Source: Pseudomonas sp. PGPPP3 | Lineage (GTDB): Bacteria > Pseudomonadota > Gammaproteobacteria > Pseudomonadales > Pseudomonadaceae | NCBI GenBank assembly: GCA_002256055.1 | Contig: NKIE01000027.1 | Location: 1-13,917 of the forward strand | DNA length: 13,917 nt | Direction: 5' to 3' | Shown here: piece by piece, positions 7,710 to 13,917 of the stretch | Layout: every line of letters starts with the position of its first letter | Position numbering within the stretch: the stretch's first letter is position 1 | Position numbers and translations under genes: made by a program | Notes under the pieces: model-generated | Database searches by the model: none | What the model was told of the DNA's origin: nothing | The model's input: the letters and a program-made list of their open reading frames with translations, nothing else

Positions 7710-9533
7710 ATGAGCATCTCTCGGCGCGATTTTCTCAACGGCGCGGCTCTTACCATTGCAGTGGGCATGACCCCTGTGCGTTGGCTGCAGGCCGCCCCTG
7801 CGCGCTACTACCCGCCGGCTTTGCAGGGCTTGCGCGGCAGTCACCCAGGCTCGTTCGAGGTGGCTCACGAAATGGGCTGGCAGAAGAAAGTATTCAACAC
7901 CGATGGTTTGCCGATCGAGGAAGAGTACGACCTGGTCGTGGTCGGTGCCGGGATCAGCGGTCTGGCGGCGGCCTGGTTTTACCGGGAGAAACATCCGGCT
8001 GCGCGAATCCTGCTGCTGGATAACCACGACGACTTCGGCGGGCATGCCAAGCGCAACGAATTTAACGCCGCTGGCCGGCTGTTCCTCAGCTATGGCGGCA
8101 GTGAGTCGCTCGACTCACCCAAGGCGCACTTCAGTCCGGTGGTCTATCGCTTGCTGGAGCGGTTGGGGGTGAAAGTCGAGCGTTTCGAAAAGGCCTTTCT
8201 GCAGGATTTGTATAGCGATCTGAATTTAGGCAGTTCGGTGTTCTTCGATCGGCAGACCTTTGGTCGCGATCAGTTGGTGGCCGGTCAGCCGGAGGAGGGG
8301 GAAGGCACGCCGGATTGGAACGGCTTTATCGAGCAATTCCCTTTGCCGATCAGTGATCGCGACAAGTTGCGCGAACTCTATGCCGGGGAGCAGGACTACC
8401 TGGCGGAGTTGGCGGAAGAGGACAAGGCCGATTACCTGACGCGCATCAGCTACCGCGATTACCTGCGCAAACATGTGCAACTGTCCGAGGCGGCGTTGGC
8501 CTATTTCAAGCAGATCAGCAATGACTACGGCGGCTGCACCATCGAGTTCATTCCGGCCAGTGATGCCCATGCCATGGGCTTTCCTGGCTTTGCCGGGTTG
8601 GGTTTGGCGGAGGATGAGCTGGAGGCAGAGGAAGAGCCCTACATTTACCACTTCCCCGATGGCAATGCGTCGGTGGCCCGTCTGTTGGTGCGCAGCCTGA
8701 TTCCAGGTGTGGCGCCGGGCAACAGCATGGAGGACATCGTGCTGGCGCCGTTTGATTACGCCAAGCTGGATGGCCGTGGACAGCCGGTGCGCTTGCGTCT
8801 GAACAGCACGGCGGTCAGCGTGCAAAACCGCGCCGGTGGCGTGGATGTCGGCTACAGCACGGGCGGTCAATTGCACCGCGTGCGCGGCAAGCAGTGCGTG
8901 TTGGCCTGCTACAACATGCTGATCCCTTACATCCTGCGCGACCTGCCGGCGGCCCAGGCACACGCTTTGAGTCAGAACGTCAAATTGCCGATGGTTTACA
9001 CCGATGTACTGATCAGTAATTGGCAGAGTTTCATCAAGCTGAGCGTGCAGTCGATCTACTCGCCGAACATGCCGTTTGCCCTGGTGTTTCTGGATTTTCC
9101 GGTTGATCTGGGTGGTTATCTGGCCCAGCGTGATCCTGACCAGCCGATCTGTGTGCGCATGGTCCATGTGCCAAGCGTGGAGGGCGCCGGGCCGGATCTG
9201 CGCACCCAAGCGCGGGCGGCCCGCGGACAGATTTATGCGACCACCTTTGCCCAGTACGAAGAAAGAATCCGTGACCAGTTGCAGCGCATGCTCGGCGCCG
9301 GTGGTTTCGAGCAGCAACGGGATATTCTGGCGATCACCGTGAATCGCTGGCCCCATGGCTATTCATGGGCCAGCAATTCGCTGTGTGACGGTGAGGATGG
9401 TGGCGAGGCGCTCATGCACCTGGCGCGCAAGCCGCTGGGCCAGGTGGCCATCGCCAACTCCGACGCGGCCTGGGACGCTTACCTGCACAGCGCCATCGAT
9501 CAGGCCTGGCGCGCGGTGGGCGAGTTGAGCTGA
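7710..9533 (+). CDS. spdH: Spermidine dehydrogenase-like FAD enzyme, Tat-exported
   Basis: The 607-residue product matches the spermidine dehydrogenase (SpdH) family, known from Citrobacter freundii and P. aeruginosa, which splits spermidine with an electron acceptor other than oxygen. The N-terminus ISRRDFLNGAALTIAVGM (residues 3-20) is a clear twin-arginine signal, so the folded flavoprotein should act in the periplasm. FAD binding: VVVGAGISGLAAAW (76-89), then LLLDNHDDFGGHAKRNEF (101-118), where the GGHAKRNEF segment is typical of this subfamily. The length fits the family (about 600-620). Start ATG 7710 has GGAGG 4 nt upstream. It follows a polyamine-binding protein gene with an intrinsic terminator between, and ends at a hairpin shared with the convergent arc/pot operon. 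The substrate (spermidine against other amines) is inferred from family and neighbours. Some relatives are annotated only as NAD(P)-binding protein, so the symbol is provisional. Confidence 0.82.
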   Translation: MSISRRDFLNGAALTIAVGMTPVRWLQAAPARYYPPALQGLRGSHPGSFEVAHEMGWQKKVFNTDGLPIEEEYDLVVVGAGISGLAAAWFYREKHPAARILLLDNHDDFGGHAKRNEFNAAGRLFLSYGGSESLDSPKAHFSPVVYRLLERLGVKVERFEKAFLQDLYSDLNLGSSVFFDRQTFGRDQLVAGQPEEGEGTPDWNGFIEQFPLPISDRDKLRELYAGEQDYLAELAEEDKADYLTRISYRDYLRKHVQLSEAALAYFKQISNDYGGCTIEFIPASDAHAMGFPGFAGLGLAEDELEAEEEPYIYHFPDGNASVARLLVRSLIPGVAPGNSMEDIVLAPFDYAKLDGRGQPVRLRLNSTAVSVQNRAGGVDVGYSTGGQLHRVRGKQCVLACYNMLIPYILRDLPAAQAHALSQNVKLPMVYTDVLISNWQSFIKLSVQSIYSPNMPFALVFLDFPVDLGGYLAQRDPDQPICVRMVHVPSVEGAGPDLRTQARAARGQIYATTFAQYEERIRDQLQRMLGAGGFEQQRDILAITVNRWPHGYSWASNSLCDGEDGGEALMHLARKPLGQVAIANSDAAWDAYLHSAIDQAWRAVGELS

Positions 9534-9537
9534 GTCA

Positions 9538-9566
9538 TGCTGGGTGGCCTAATTGGCCACCCAGCA
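9538..9566. terminator. Bidirectional hairpin terminator at convergent junction
   Basis: Perfect 12-bp inverted repeat TGCTGGGTGGCC (9538-9549) and GGCCACCCAGCA (9555-9566) with loop TAATT. It fills the 38-nt gap between the stop of the spermidine dehydrogenase gene and the stop of the convergent binding-protein gene. There is no strong T-run on either side (only GGCGTTT to the right), so termination may be modest or the stem may mainly protect 3' ends. Confidence 0.7.
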
Positions 9567-9571
9567 GGCGT

Positions 9572-10480
9572 TTACTCGGGGCGCTGAAACAGCTTCATCA
9601 GCAGTTGGTTCTGCTCACTCGGCGGGCCGAAGTAGCGGATATACAGGGCCTGGCCGGCGGCACTGCGTTGTACGGCACTTAAGCCACGGTCCACGGCCAG
9701 ACGCCAGGCGTCGTCGCCGCGGGCTAGTGGCAAAGCAACGGGCAGCACATCGAACAAGCGCTCGGGCACCAGCAGTTCGCTGCCGCGCGGATTTTCGGCC
9801 TGGTAGTTGAGCAGCACCAGGCGATCGGCAAAGAACGCATCGACCTGGCCGTTCACCACCATGGCCAGTCCTTCGGCATTGCTGGGTACTTCGCGCAGCT
9901 CCGACTGCAGGCCGAGGGCGCGCATCCGCGCCCTTGCCCAGTCGACGCTGACGCTGTCTTTGAGTACCGCGAAGCTGTGTCGGCTGAGCCCCTGGTTGAT
10001 GCTGGCGCGCCATACCGGGCCGCGTGGTTGGGCGCCTTCATTGATGGGCGTAAGCAGGCTGGCCGGCGCGTCGCGGCGCACCACCACGCCCAGGCCGGCG
10101 GCGAAGTAGGGCAGAGAAAAACTCACCTGCTCGCGGCGTTTGAGGGTATCGCCCACCGCGCTGCACACCGTATCGACCTGCCCTTCGGCCACGGCCTTGA
10201 GCATCGTGGCCGCTGTCAGGGGTTGAAAGTGCAGCTTCAGCGCCGGTAGAGCGAGTTGCTGCTTGAGCTGTTCGCCGAGTAGGCCGCACATCTCGATGGC
10301 ATAGCCGCTGGGCTGCTCGGTCGTGCCGGCCGAGAAGGGCGCATCACCGGCGACGAAGCCGAGGGTGAGGGTCTGGCTGGCGCGAATCTGCGCCAGGTGG
10401 TCGGCGGCGTGAGCAGGCAGTAGGGCGCTGGTCAGCAGCAGGGCGGCGAGGCCGCGCAGGTAGGGTTGCCGGGCGATCAT
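9572..10480 (-). CDS. Periplasmic solute-binding protein, amino-acid type (family 3), orphan
   Basis: Periplasmic binding protein of the SBP_bac_3 (polar amino acid) family, 302 residues. Signal peptide: MIARQPYLR, hydrophobic 10-22, probable cleavage after AHA (residue 25). The mature part starts with the usual beta strand (TLTLGFVAGDAPFS) and PSGYAIEMCGLLGEQL, then GQVDTVCSAVGDTLKRREQVSFSLPYF, equivalent to the family's 'TxxReexvdFSxPY'; later GQVDAFFADR is the lobe-2 motif. Its ATG (10478-10480) overlaps the antiporter stop as ATGA, and its AAGGAG (10489-10494) lies inside the antiporter gene, so translation is probably coupled. No ABC ATPase or permease is adjacent. The ligand could be ornithine, arginine, citrulline or a polyamine by context only. 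It could serve an ABC system encoded elsewhere, act as a chemoreceptor partner, or scavenge for the antiporter. Confidence 0.88.
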   Translation of the reverse strand: MIARQPYLRGLAALLLTSALLPAHAADHLAQIRASQTLTLGFVAGDAPFSAGTTEQPSGYAIEMCGLLGEQLKQQLALPALKLHFQPLTAATMLKAVAEGQVDTVCSAVGDTLKRREQVSFSLPYFAAGLGVVVRRDAPASLLTPINEGAQPRGPVWRASINQGLSRHSFAVLKDSVSVDWARARMRALGLQSELREVPSNAEGLAMVVNGQVDAFFADRLVLLNYQAENPRGSELLVPERLFDVLPVALPLARGDDAWRLAVDRGLSAVQRSAAGQALYIRYFGPPSEQNQLLMKLFQRPE

Positions 10481-11808
10481 AGGGCGCGCTCCTTCTTATC
10501 CAGTTCGGCGACCAGGCGTTTGGCGATGATGCCGAACAGCAAGTAGCCGGCGATCATTACCAGAGCGGCGCCGAAGACGGCTTCCAGGCCCGAGGCATAC
10601 AGGGCGTAGAAGCAGTAGAGCATGCCAATCAGCAGGATCAGGCTGTTACGGCGGAACACCTCGAGTGGCACGCGGGCCTTGTACATGATCACCAGCAGCC
10701 CGGAGAGCGCGGTGACATAAGGGATCAGGTTGGTGACGGCCGCCAGGTTGACCAGTTTGCCGAACTGCTCGCTGACGTTCGGTGAGATGGTCGACAGGGC
10801 AATCAGGCTCTGCAGAATGGCGCAGCACAAGAGGCCCAGCAGTGGCGCGTCGAAACGATTGACGCGGGCGAAGAGGCGCGGGAACAGGCCTTGGTCGGCG
10901 GTGACCTTGGCGGTTTGCGCCAAGGTGAACTGCCAGCCGAGCAGGGAGCCGACACAGGCCAGCACGGCCAGGCCCATGACGATGTTGCCGATGCCGTCAT
11001 TGAACATCTGCGCATACACCAGGGCGAACGGCGCGCTGGAGTTGGCCAGCTCGGCGTTGGGCACGATGCCTTGAATGACGGTGGTCGAGAGCACGTAGAC
11101 CACCGCCGCGCCGAGGGTGCCGAACAGGCAGGCCAGCGGCACGTTGCGCTTGGGGTTTTCGACGGTATCGGAGTTTTGTGCCGCCGATTCCATGCCGAGG
11201 AAGGCCCATAGGGTCAGCGGGATGCTCTGGGTGATGGCATCGCTGACCTCAAGGTTGTTCGGGTTCCAGGCGGCGCTGAATACTGCGGGGGAGAACCAGA
11301 ACCAGCCGATCACGCACAGGCCTGCCACTGGAATGATGATCCCCCAGACGGTGATCGAACCCAGGCGTCCAGTCAGGCTGGCGCCGCCGAAATTGGCGAA
11401 GGTGGTCAGCCAGATCATGCTCAGCGTGCCGACAAACAGCGGAATCGAACCGCTGCCCAGCCAGGGTACGAAGGGCGTCAGGTAACCCACCGCGGCGATG
11501 CTGATGGCTACGTTGCTGATCACCAGCGAAAGAAAATACAGGTACGAGCAGAGGAAGAACGCCGATCTACCGTGGGCTTCCTCGCTGTAGGCCGACATCC
11601 CGCCGGAGCGCGTGCAATAGATGCCGCACTGGGCAAAGCAGTAGGCAATGGCCATCGAGCCGGCGGCGGTGATGATCCACGACAGCAGTGACACGGCGCC
11701 GAGTTGAGCCATGCTCGAGGGCAGCAGGATGATCCCCGAGCCCATCATATTGACCGTGACCAGGGTGGTCAGGGCCACTAGGCCCATCTTCTTGTTTGAC
11801 TCGGCCAT
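10477..11808 (-). CDS. potE: Putrescine/ornithine antiporter, PotE-like (APC superfamily)
   Basis: Inner-membrane amino acid-polyamine-organocation carrier with about 12 membrane segments, 443 residues; PotE of E. coli exchanges ornithine for putrescine. The first segment has the helix-breaking GSGII typical of APC proteins. Residues I recall as important in E. coli PotE occur at the same numbers here: Trp201 and Glu207 (LWAFLGMESA), Trp292 and Lys301 (GWQFTLAQTAK). The position of E. coli Tyr425 appears to be Phe425. Start ATG 11806-11808 was chosen because AAGGA (11816-11820) lies 7 nt upstream and the N-terminus MAESNKKMGL fits the family; a GTG at 11856 would add 16 residues that lie in a hairpin region. 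It sits 101 nt after arcC and overlaps the following binding-protein gene by 4 nt. In an operon with arcB, which produces ornithine, export or exchange of ornithine is the likely role. ArcD-type or agmatine/putrescine exchange is possible but less supported. Confidence 0.88.
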   Translation of the reverse strand: MAESNKKMGLVALTTLVTVNMMGSGIILLPSSMAQLGAVSLLSWIITAAGSMAIAYCFAQCGIYCTRSGGMSAYSEEAHGRSAFFLCSYLYFLSLVISNVAISIAAVGYLTPFVPWLGSGSIPLFVGTLSMIWLTTFANFGGASLTGRLGSITVWGIIIPVAGLCVIGWFWFSPAVFSAAWNPNNLEVSDAITQSIPLTLWAFLGMESAAQNSDTVENPKRNVPLACLFGTLGAAVVYVLSTTVIQGIVPNAELANSSAPFALVYAQMFNDGIGNIVMGLAVLACVGSLLGWQFTLAQTAKVTADQGLFPRLFARVNRFDAPLLGLLCCAILQSLIALSTISPNVSEQFGKLVNLAAVTNLIPYVTALSGLLVIMYKARVPLEVFRRNSLILLIGMLYCFYALYASGLEAVFGAALVMIAGYLLFGIIAKRLVAELDKKERAL

Positions 11809-11855
11809 GGCGGCATCCTTGTGGTCTGGCGTGGTTCTCGTTAGGGCGAACAGCA

Positions 11856-11890
11856 CTCAGGCCCGTAGGCGGTTGCCGTGCGGGCCTGAG
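11856..11890. terminator. Hairpin in arcC-potE gap (possible attenuator or RNA processing site)
   Basis: Perfect 10-bp inverted repeat CTCAGGCCCG (11856-11865) and CGGGCCTGAG (11881-11890), with a small inner GGC/GCC pairing in the 15-nt loop. On the transcribed minus strand it lies between the arcC stop and the potE start. No T-run follows in that direction, so it is not a canonical terminator. A 3'-end stabiliser of the upstream message or a partial block are options. Confidence 0.55.
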
Positions 11891-11909
11891 CGGTACTGCT
11901 TTAGCGAGT

Positions 11910-12836
11910 CTAGCGGTAGCTGATGCCGGGTTGGGCGGTACTGATCCGGGTGCCCGCCGTACCCTGCACGATAGCCTCGATATCTGGCAGCGAGCCGATC
12001 ACTGCGACTTTGCCCGTTTCGCGGGCGAATTCACAGGCCGCTTGCACCTTGGGCCCCATGGAGCCAGCGGCAAAACCGAGCTTCTCTAGCTCATCCGGAT
12101 GAGCTTGGGCGACCGCCTTTTGGGTCGGTTTGCCCCAGTCGATGTACACGGCGTCCACGTCGGTGGCGATCACCAGTAATTCGGCTTCCAGCTCGGCAGC
12201 CAAAAACGCCGAGCAGAGATCTTTGTCGATCACCGCTTCCACGCCCACCAACTTGCCGTCCTTGTACATGGTCGGAATGCCACCGCCGCCAGCCGCGACG
12301 ACAATGGTGCCTTTCTCCAGCAGCCACTTGATCGGGCGGATTTCAAAGATGCGCTTGGGACGTGGACTGGCCACCACGCGGCGGAACTTGTCGCCATCCG
12401 GGGCAATAGTCCAACCCTTTTCGGCAGCCAGTTGCTCGGCTTCGGCCTTCGGGTAGACCGGGCCGATTGGCTTGGTCATGTGCTGGAAGGCCGGGTCGGC
12501 CGGGTCGACTTCAACCTGGGTGAGCAGGGTGGCGAATGGCACCTCGACGGGCAGCAGGTTGCCCAGCTCCTGTTCGATCATGTAGCCGATCATGCCTTCG
12601 GTTTCGGCGCCGAGCACATCCAGCGGGTAGGGGTTCTTGGCATCGTAGGCATTGCCTTGCAGGGCCAGCAGGCCCACTTGTGGGCCGTTGCCGTGGGCCA
12701 CCACCAGCTCATTGCCGGTGGCGATCTTGGCGATCTGCTCACAGGCGATACGCACGTTATCGCGCTGGTTCTCGGCGGTCATGGCTTCGCCGCGGCGTAA
12801 CAGGGCGTTGCCGCCCAAAGCGATCACTAGACGCAT
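11910..12836 (-). CDS. arcC: Carbamate kinase
   Basis: Catalyses carbamoyl phosphate + ADP to ATP + ammonia + CO2, the ATP-yielding last step of the arginine deiminase pathway; cytoplasmic. The product is 308 residues, the usual length. Motifs: [11 protein letters not shown] at the N-terminus (phosphate binding), [11 protein letters not shown] near residues 47-57, [22 protein letters not shown] and [11 protein letters not shown], all characteristic of carbamate kinases in the amino-acid kinase fold. The start ATG 12834-12836 was chosen over an in-frame TTG six codons upstream because AGGAG (12843-12847) lies 6 nt before it and [12 protein letters not shown] is the family start. It follows arcB by 214 nt that are filled with secondary structure, so its expression may be set separately from arcB. 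It is followed by a PotE-like antiporter. Confidence 0.97.
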   Translation of the reverse strand: MRLVIALGGNALLRRGEAMTAENQRDNVRIACEQIAKIATGNELVVAHGNGPQVGLLALQGNAYDAKNPYPLDVLGAETEGMIGYMIEQELGNLLPVEVPFATLLTQVEVDPADPAFQHMTKPIGPVYPKAEAEQLAAEKGWTIAPDGDKFRRVVASPRPKRIFEIRPIKWLLEKGTIVVAAGGGGIPTMYKDGKLVGVEAVIDKDLCSAFLAAELEAELLVIATDVDAVYIDWGKPTQKAVAQAHPDELEKLGFAAGSMGPKVQAACEFARETGKVAVIGSLPDIEAIVQGTAGTRISTAQPGISYR

Positions 12837-12857
12837 ATTGATCTCCTGAATCAAAAC

Positions 12858-12888
12858 GGGTGGAGAAGCGTTGTACGCTTTTCCACCC
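12858..12888. terminator. Hairpin just upstream of arcC (terminator/attenuator-like)
   Basis: A 13-bp stem (12858-12870 with 12876-12888; one G-T pair) and loop TTGTA. Read on the minus strand it is followed by GTTTTGATT and then the arcC Shine-Dalgarno, so it resembles an intrinsic terminator with a short T-run, 21 nt before the arcC start. Read-through would be needed if arcB and arcC share a transcript. Confidence 0.6.
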
Positions 12889-12909
12889 TAAGGAATTTCT
12901 ATAGCAAGC

Positions 12910-13051
12910 AGAGCCGGTTTTGGGTCTTTTGAGCTAGAGCCAGGCAAGGCGCAATTGGGCGAGGGCGCGGAGTTTACGAGCTGTAAATGAGCAGCCCGAG
13001 CCCAATTGCAACGCAGCATGGCCGACGATCAAGAGATCCAAGGCCGGTTCT
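12910..13051. repeat. 142-bp long imperfect palindrome in arcB-arcC gap (intergenic repeat, MITE/REP-like candidate)
   Basis: Nested inverted repeats share one centre near 12980: outer arms 12910-12934 with 13027-13051 (mismatches mostly of the G-T type), GCAATTGGGC 12951-12960 with GCCCAATTGC 13000-13009, GGGC 12963-12966 with GCCC 12994-12997, and TTTAC 12973-12977 with GTAAA 12983-12987 around loop GAGCT. It starts at the last base of the arcB stop codon and occupies most of the gap. The core around GGAGTTTACGAG reminds me of a repeat common between genes in Pseudomonas genomes, but I could not check that. It encodes no protein. In the arcB-arcC message it would fold into a long rod. Confidence 0.7.
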
Positions 13052-13917
13052 TAAACGTTGCCGAGGGTGGCAACCATGACTGCTTTAATGGTGTGCATGC
13101 GGTTTTCCGCCTGGTCGAAGGCGATGCAGGCCGGCGACTCGAACACTTCTTCGGTCACTTCCACTCCGTTGGCGAGGAACGGGTACTGCGCTACCAGTTG
13201 TTTGCCAACCTTGGTGTCGGTGTTGTGAAACGCCGGCAGGCAGTGCATGAACTGGGTGCGCGGGGTGCCGCTGGCCTTCATCATTTCGGCATTGACCTGA
13301 TACGGCAGCAGCAGCTTGATGCGGTCGGCCCAGGCTTCCACGGGTTCGCCCATCGAGACCCATACGTCGGTGTGGATAAAGTCGACACCCTTGACCGCTT
13401 CTTTCGGGTCTTCGGTGAGGGTGATGCGCGCGCCGCTTTCGGCAGCGAAAGCCTTGCACTGCTCAACCAGTTCTTCCAACGGCCACAGGGCTTTCGGGGC
13501 GGCGATGCGCACGTCCATGCCCAGCTTGGCGCCGATCAGCAGCAGCGAGTTACCCATGTTGTTGCGCGCGTCGCCCAGGTAGGCGTAGCTGATGTCATGC
13601 AGTGGCTTGTCGCTGTGTTCGCGCATGGTCAGCACGTCGGCGAGCATCTGGGTCGGGTGGTATTCGTCGGTCAGGCCGTTGAATACTGGTACGCCGGCGT
13701 ACTTGGCCAGGTCTTCAACGATTTCCTGTTTGAAGCCGCGGTACTCGATGGCGTCGTACATGCGCCCGAGCACGCGGGCGGTGTCTTTCATGGTTTCTTT
13801 GTGACCGATCTGCGAGGAGTTCGGGTCGATATAGGTGACATTGGCGCCCTGGTCATAGGACGCGACTTCGAAGGCACAACGGGTGCGGGTCGAGGTCTTT
13901 TCGAAGATCAGCGCAAT
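13051..13917 (-). CDS. arcB: Ornithine carbamoyltransferase, catabolic (5' end beyond window)
   Basis: In the arginine deiminase pathway this enzyme splits citrulline with phosphate into ornithine and carbamoyl phosphate, feeding carbamate kinase; cytoplasmic. The frame is open to the window edge, so the N-terminus is off the window. Against P. aeruginosa ArcB from memory (336 residues), the 288 visible residues correspond to 49-336, with no gap seen. STRTR (carbamoyl phosphate binding) is encoded near 13880-13895. [19 protein letters not shown] (the SMG ornithine-binding loop) and HCLPAFHN (catalytic Cys) follow. The SMG loop favours ornithine over putrescine or agmatine-derived substrates. 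The stop TAA at 13051-13053 directly touches the 142-bp palindrome. arcC follows, as in the Pseudomonas arc operon; arcA and arcD would be expected further upstream, outside the window. Confidence 0.97.
   Translation of the reverse strand: MALIFEKTSTRTRCAFEVASYDQGANVTYIDPNSSQIGHKETMKDTARVLGRMYDAIEYRGFKQEIVEDLAKYAGVPVFNGLTDEYHPTQMLADVLTMREHSDKPLHDISYAYLGDARNNMGNSLLLIGAKLGMDVRIAAPKALWPLEELVEQCKAFAAESGARITLTEDPKEAVKGVDFIHTDVWVSMGEPVEAWADRIKLLLPYQVNAEMMKASGTPRTQFMHCLPAFHNTDTKVGKQLVAQYPFLANGVEVTEEVFESPACIAFDQAENRMHTIKAVMVATLGNV

Noticed and set aside
8226..9356. 376-codon minus-strand open frame opposite spdH
   Set aside because: Antisense shadow rich in His/Gln/Arg with no domain; the plus-strand gene has Tat and FAD motifs and a good ribosome site.
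13051..13917. Putrescine carbamoyltransferase (agmatine deiminase pathway), suggested by the nearby PotE-like antiporter
   Set aside because: The SMG ornithine-binding loop and near-identity to remembered P. aeruginosa ArcB support catabolic ornithine carbamoyltransferase.
1..13917. CRISPR arrays, tRNA/rRNA genes, insertion sequences, prophage or toxin-antitoxin genes
   Set aside because: No regularly spaced direct repeats, no cloverleaf or rRNA-like segments seen, and no transposase, integrase or toxin motifs in any plausible frame.

Overview
The window looks like a chromosomal segment of a Pseudomonas (sensu lato). Most genes are GC-rich, the visible catabolic ornithine carbamoyltransferase is close to what I remember of P. 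aeruginosa ArcB, and gene types and Shine-Dalgarno sites fit that genus. No rRNA, tRNA, CRISPR array, transposase or phage gene is visible. The theme is polyamine and ornithine/arginine catabolism.

Layout. (1) 1-1011 (+): 3' part of an acyl-CoA synthetase, cut by the window edge. (2) 648-5256 (-): an apparent three-gene operon, read leftward: a PuuB/OrdL-like FAD oxidoreductase, an aldehyde dehydrogenase, and a Tat-exported flavin amine oxidase. The amine oxidase frame has no stop where its domain ends and runs antisense into the acyl-CoA synthetase. (3) 5373-6263 (+): a GcvA-type LysR regulator, divergent from that operon across 116 bp. (4) 6548-9533 (+): a PotF/SpuD-like polyamine-binding protein without ABC partners, then a perfect intrinsic terminator whose T-run touches the Shine-Dalgarno of a Tat-exported spermidine dehydrogenase. 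(5) 9538-9566: a 12-bp hairpin at the convergent junction. (6) 9572-13917 (-): arcB (5' end off the window), arcC, a PotE-like putrescine/ornithine antiporter and an orphan family-3 solute-binding protein overlapping the antiporter by 4 nt. A 142-bp imperfect palindrome and a 13-bp hairpin lie between arcB and arcC, and a 10-bp hairpin between arcC and potE.

How the genes may work together (inference). Two flavin enzymes with twin-arginine signals could oxidise spermidine, spermine or other amines in the periplasm. The cytoplasmic FAD oxidoreductase and aldehyde dehydrogenase would turn amines or gamma-glutamyl-amines into acids. ArcB and ArcC degrade citrulline to ornithine and then carbamoyl phosphate to ATP, ammonia and CO2. 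The PotE-like antiporter would exchange ornithine for putrescine, joining the arginine deiminase branch to the polyamine branch. The two orphan periplasmic binding proteins, one tied to an oxidase and one to an antiporter, are the least expected part. I see no wholly new system; the most noteworthy points are these couplings, the convergent-gene overlap and the RNA-structure-rich arcB-arcC-potE gaps.
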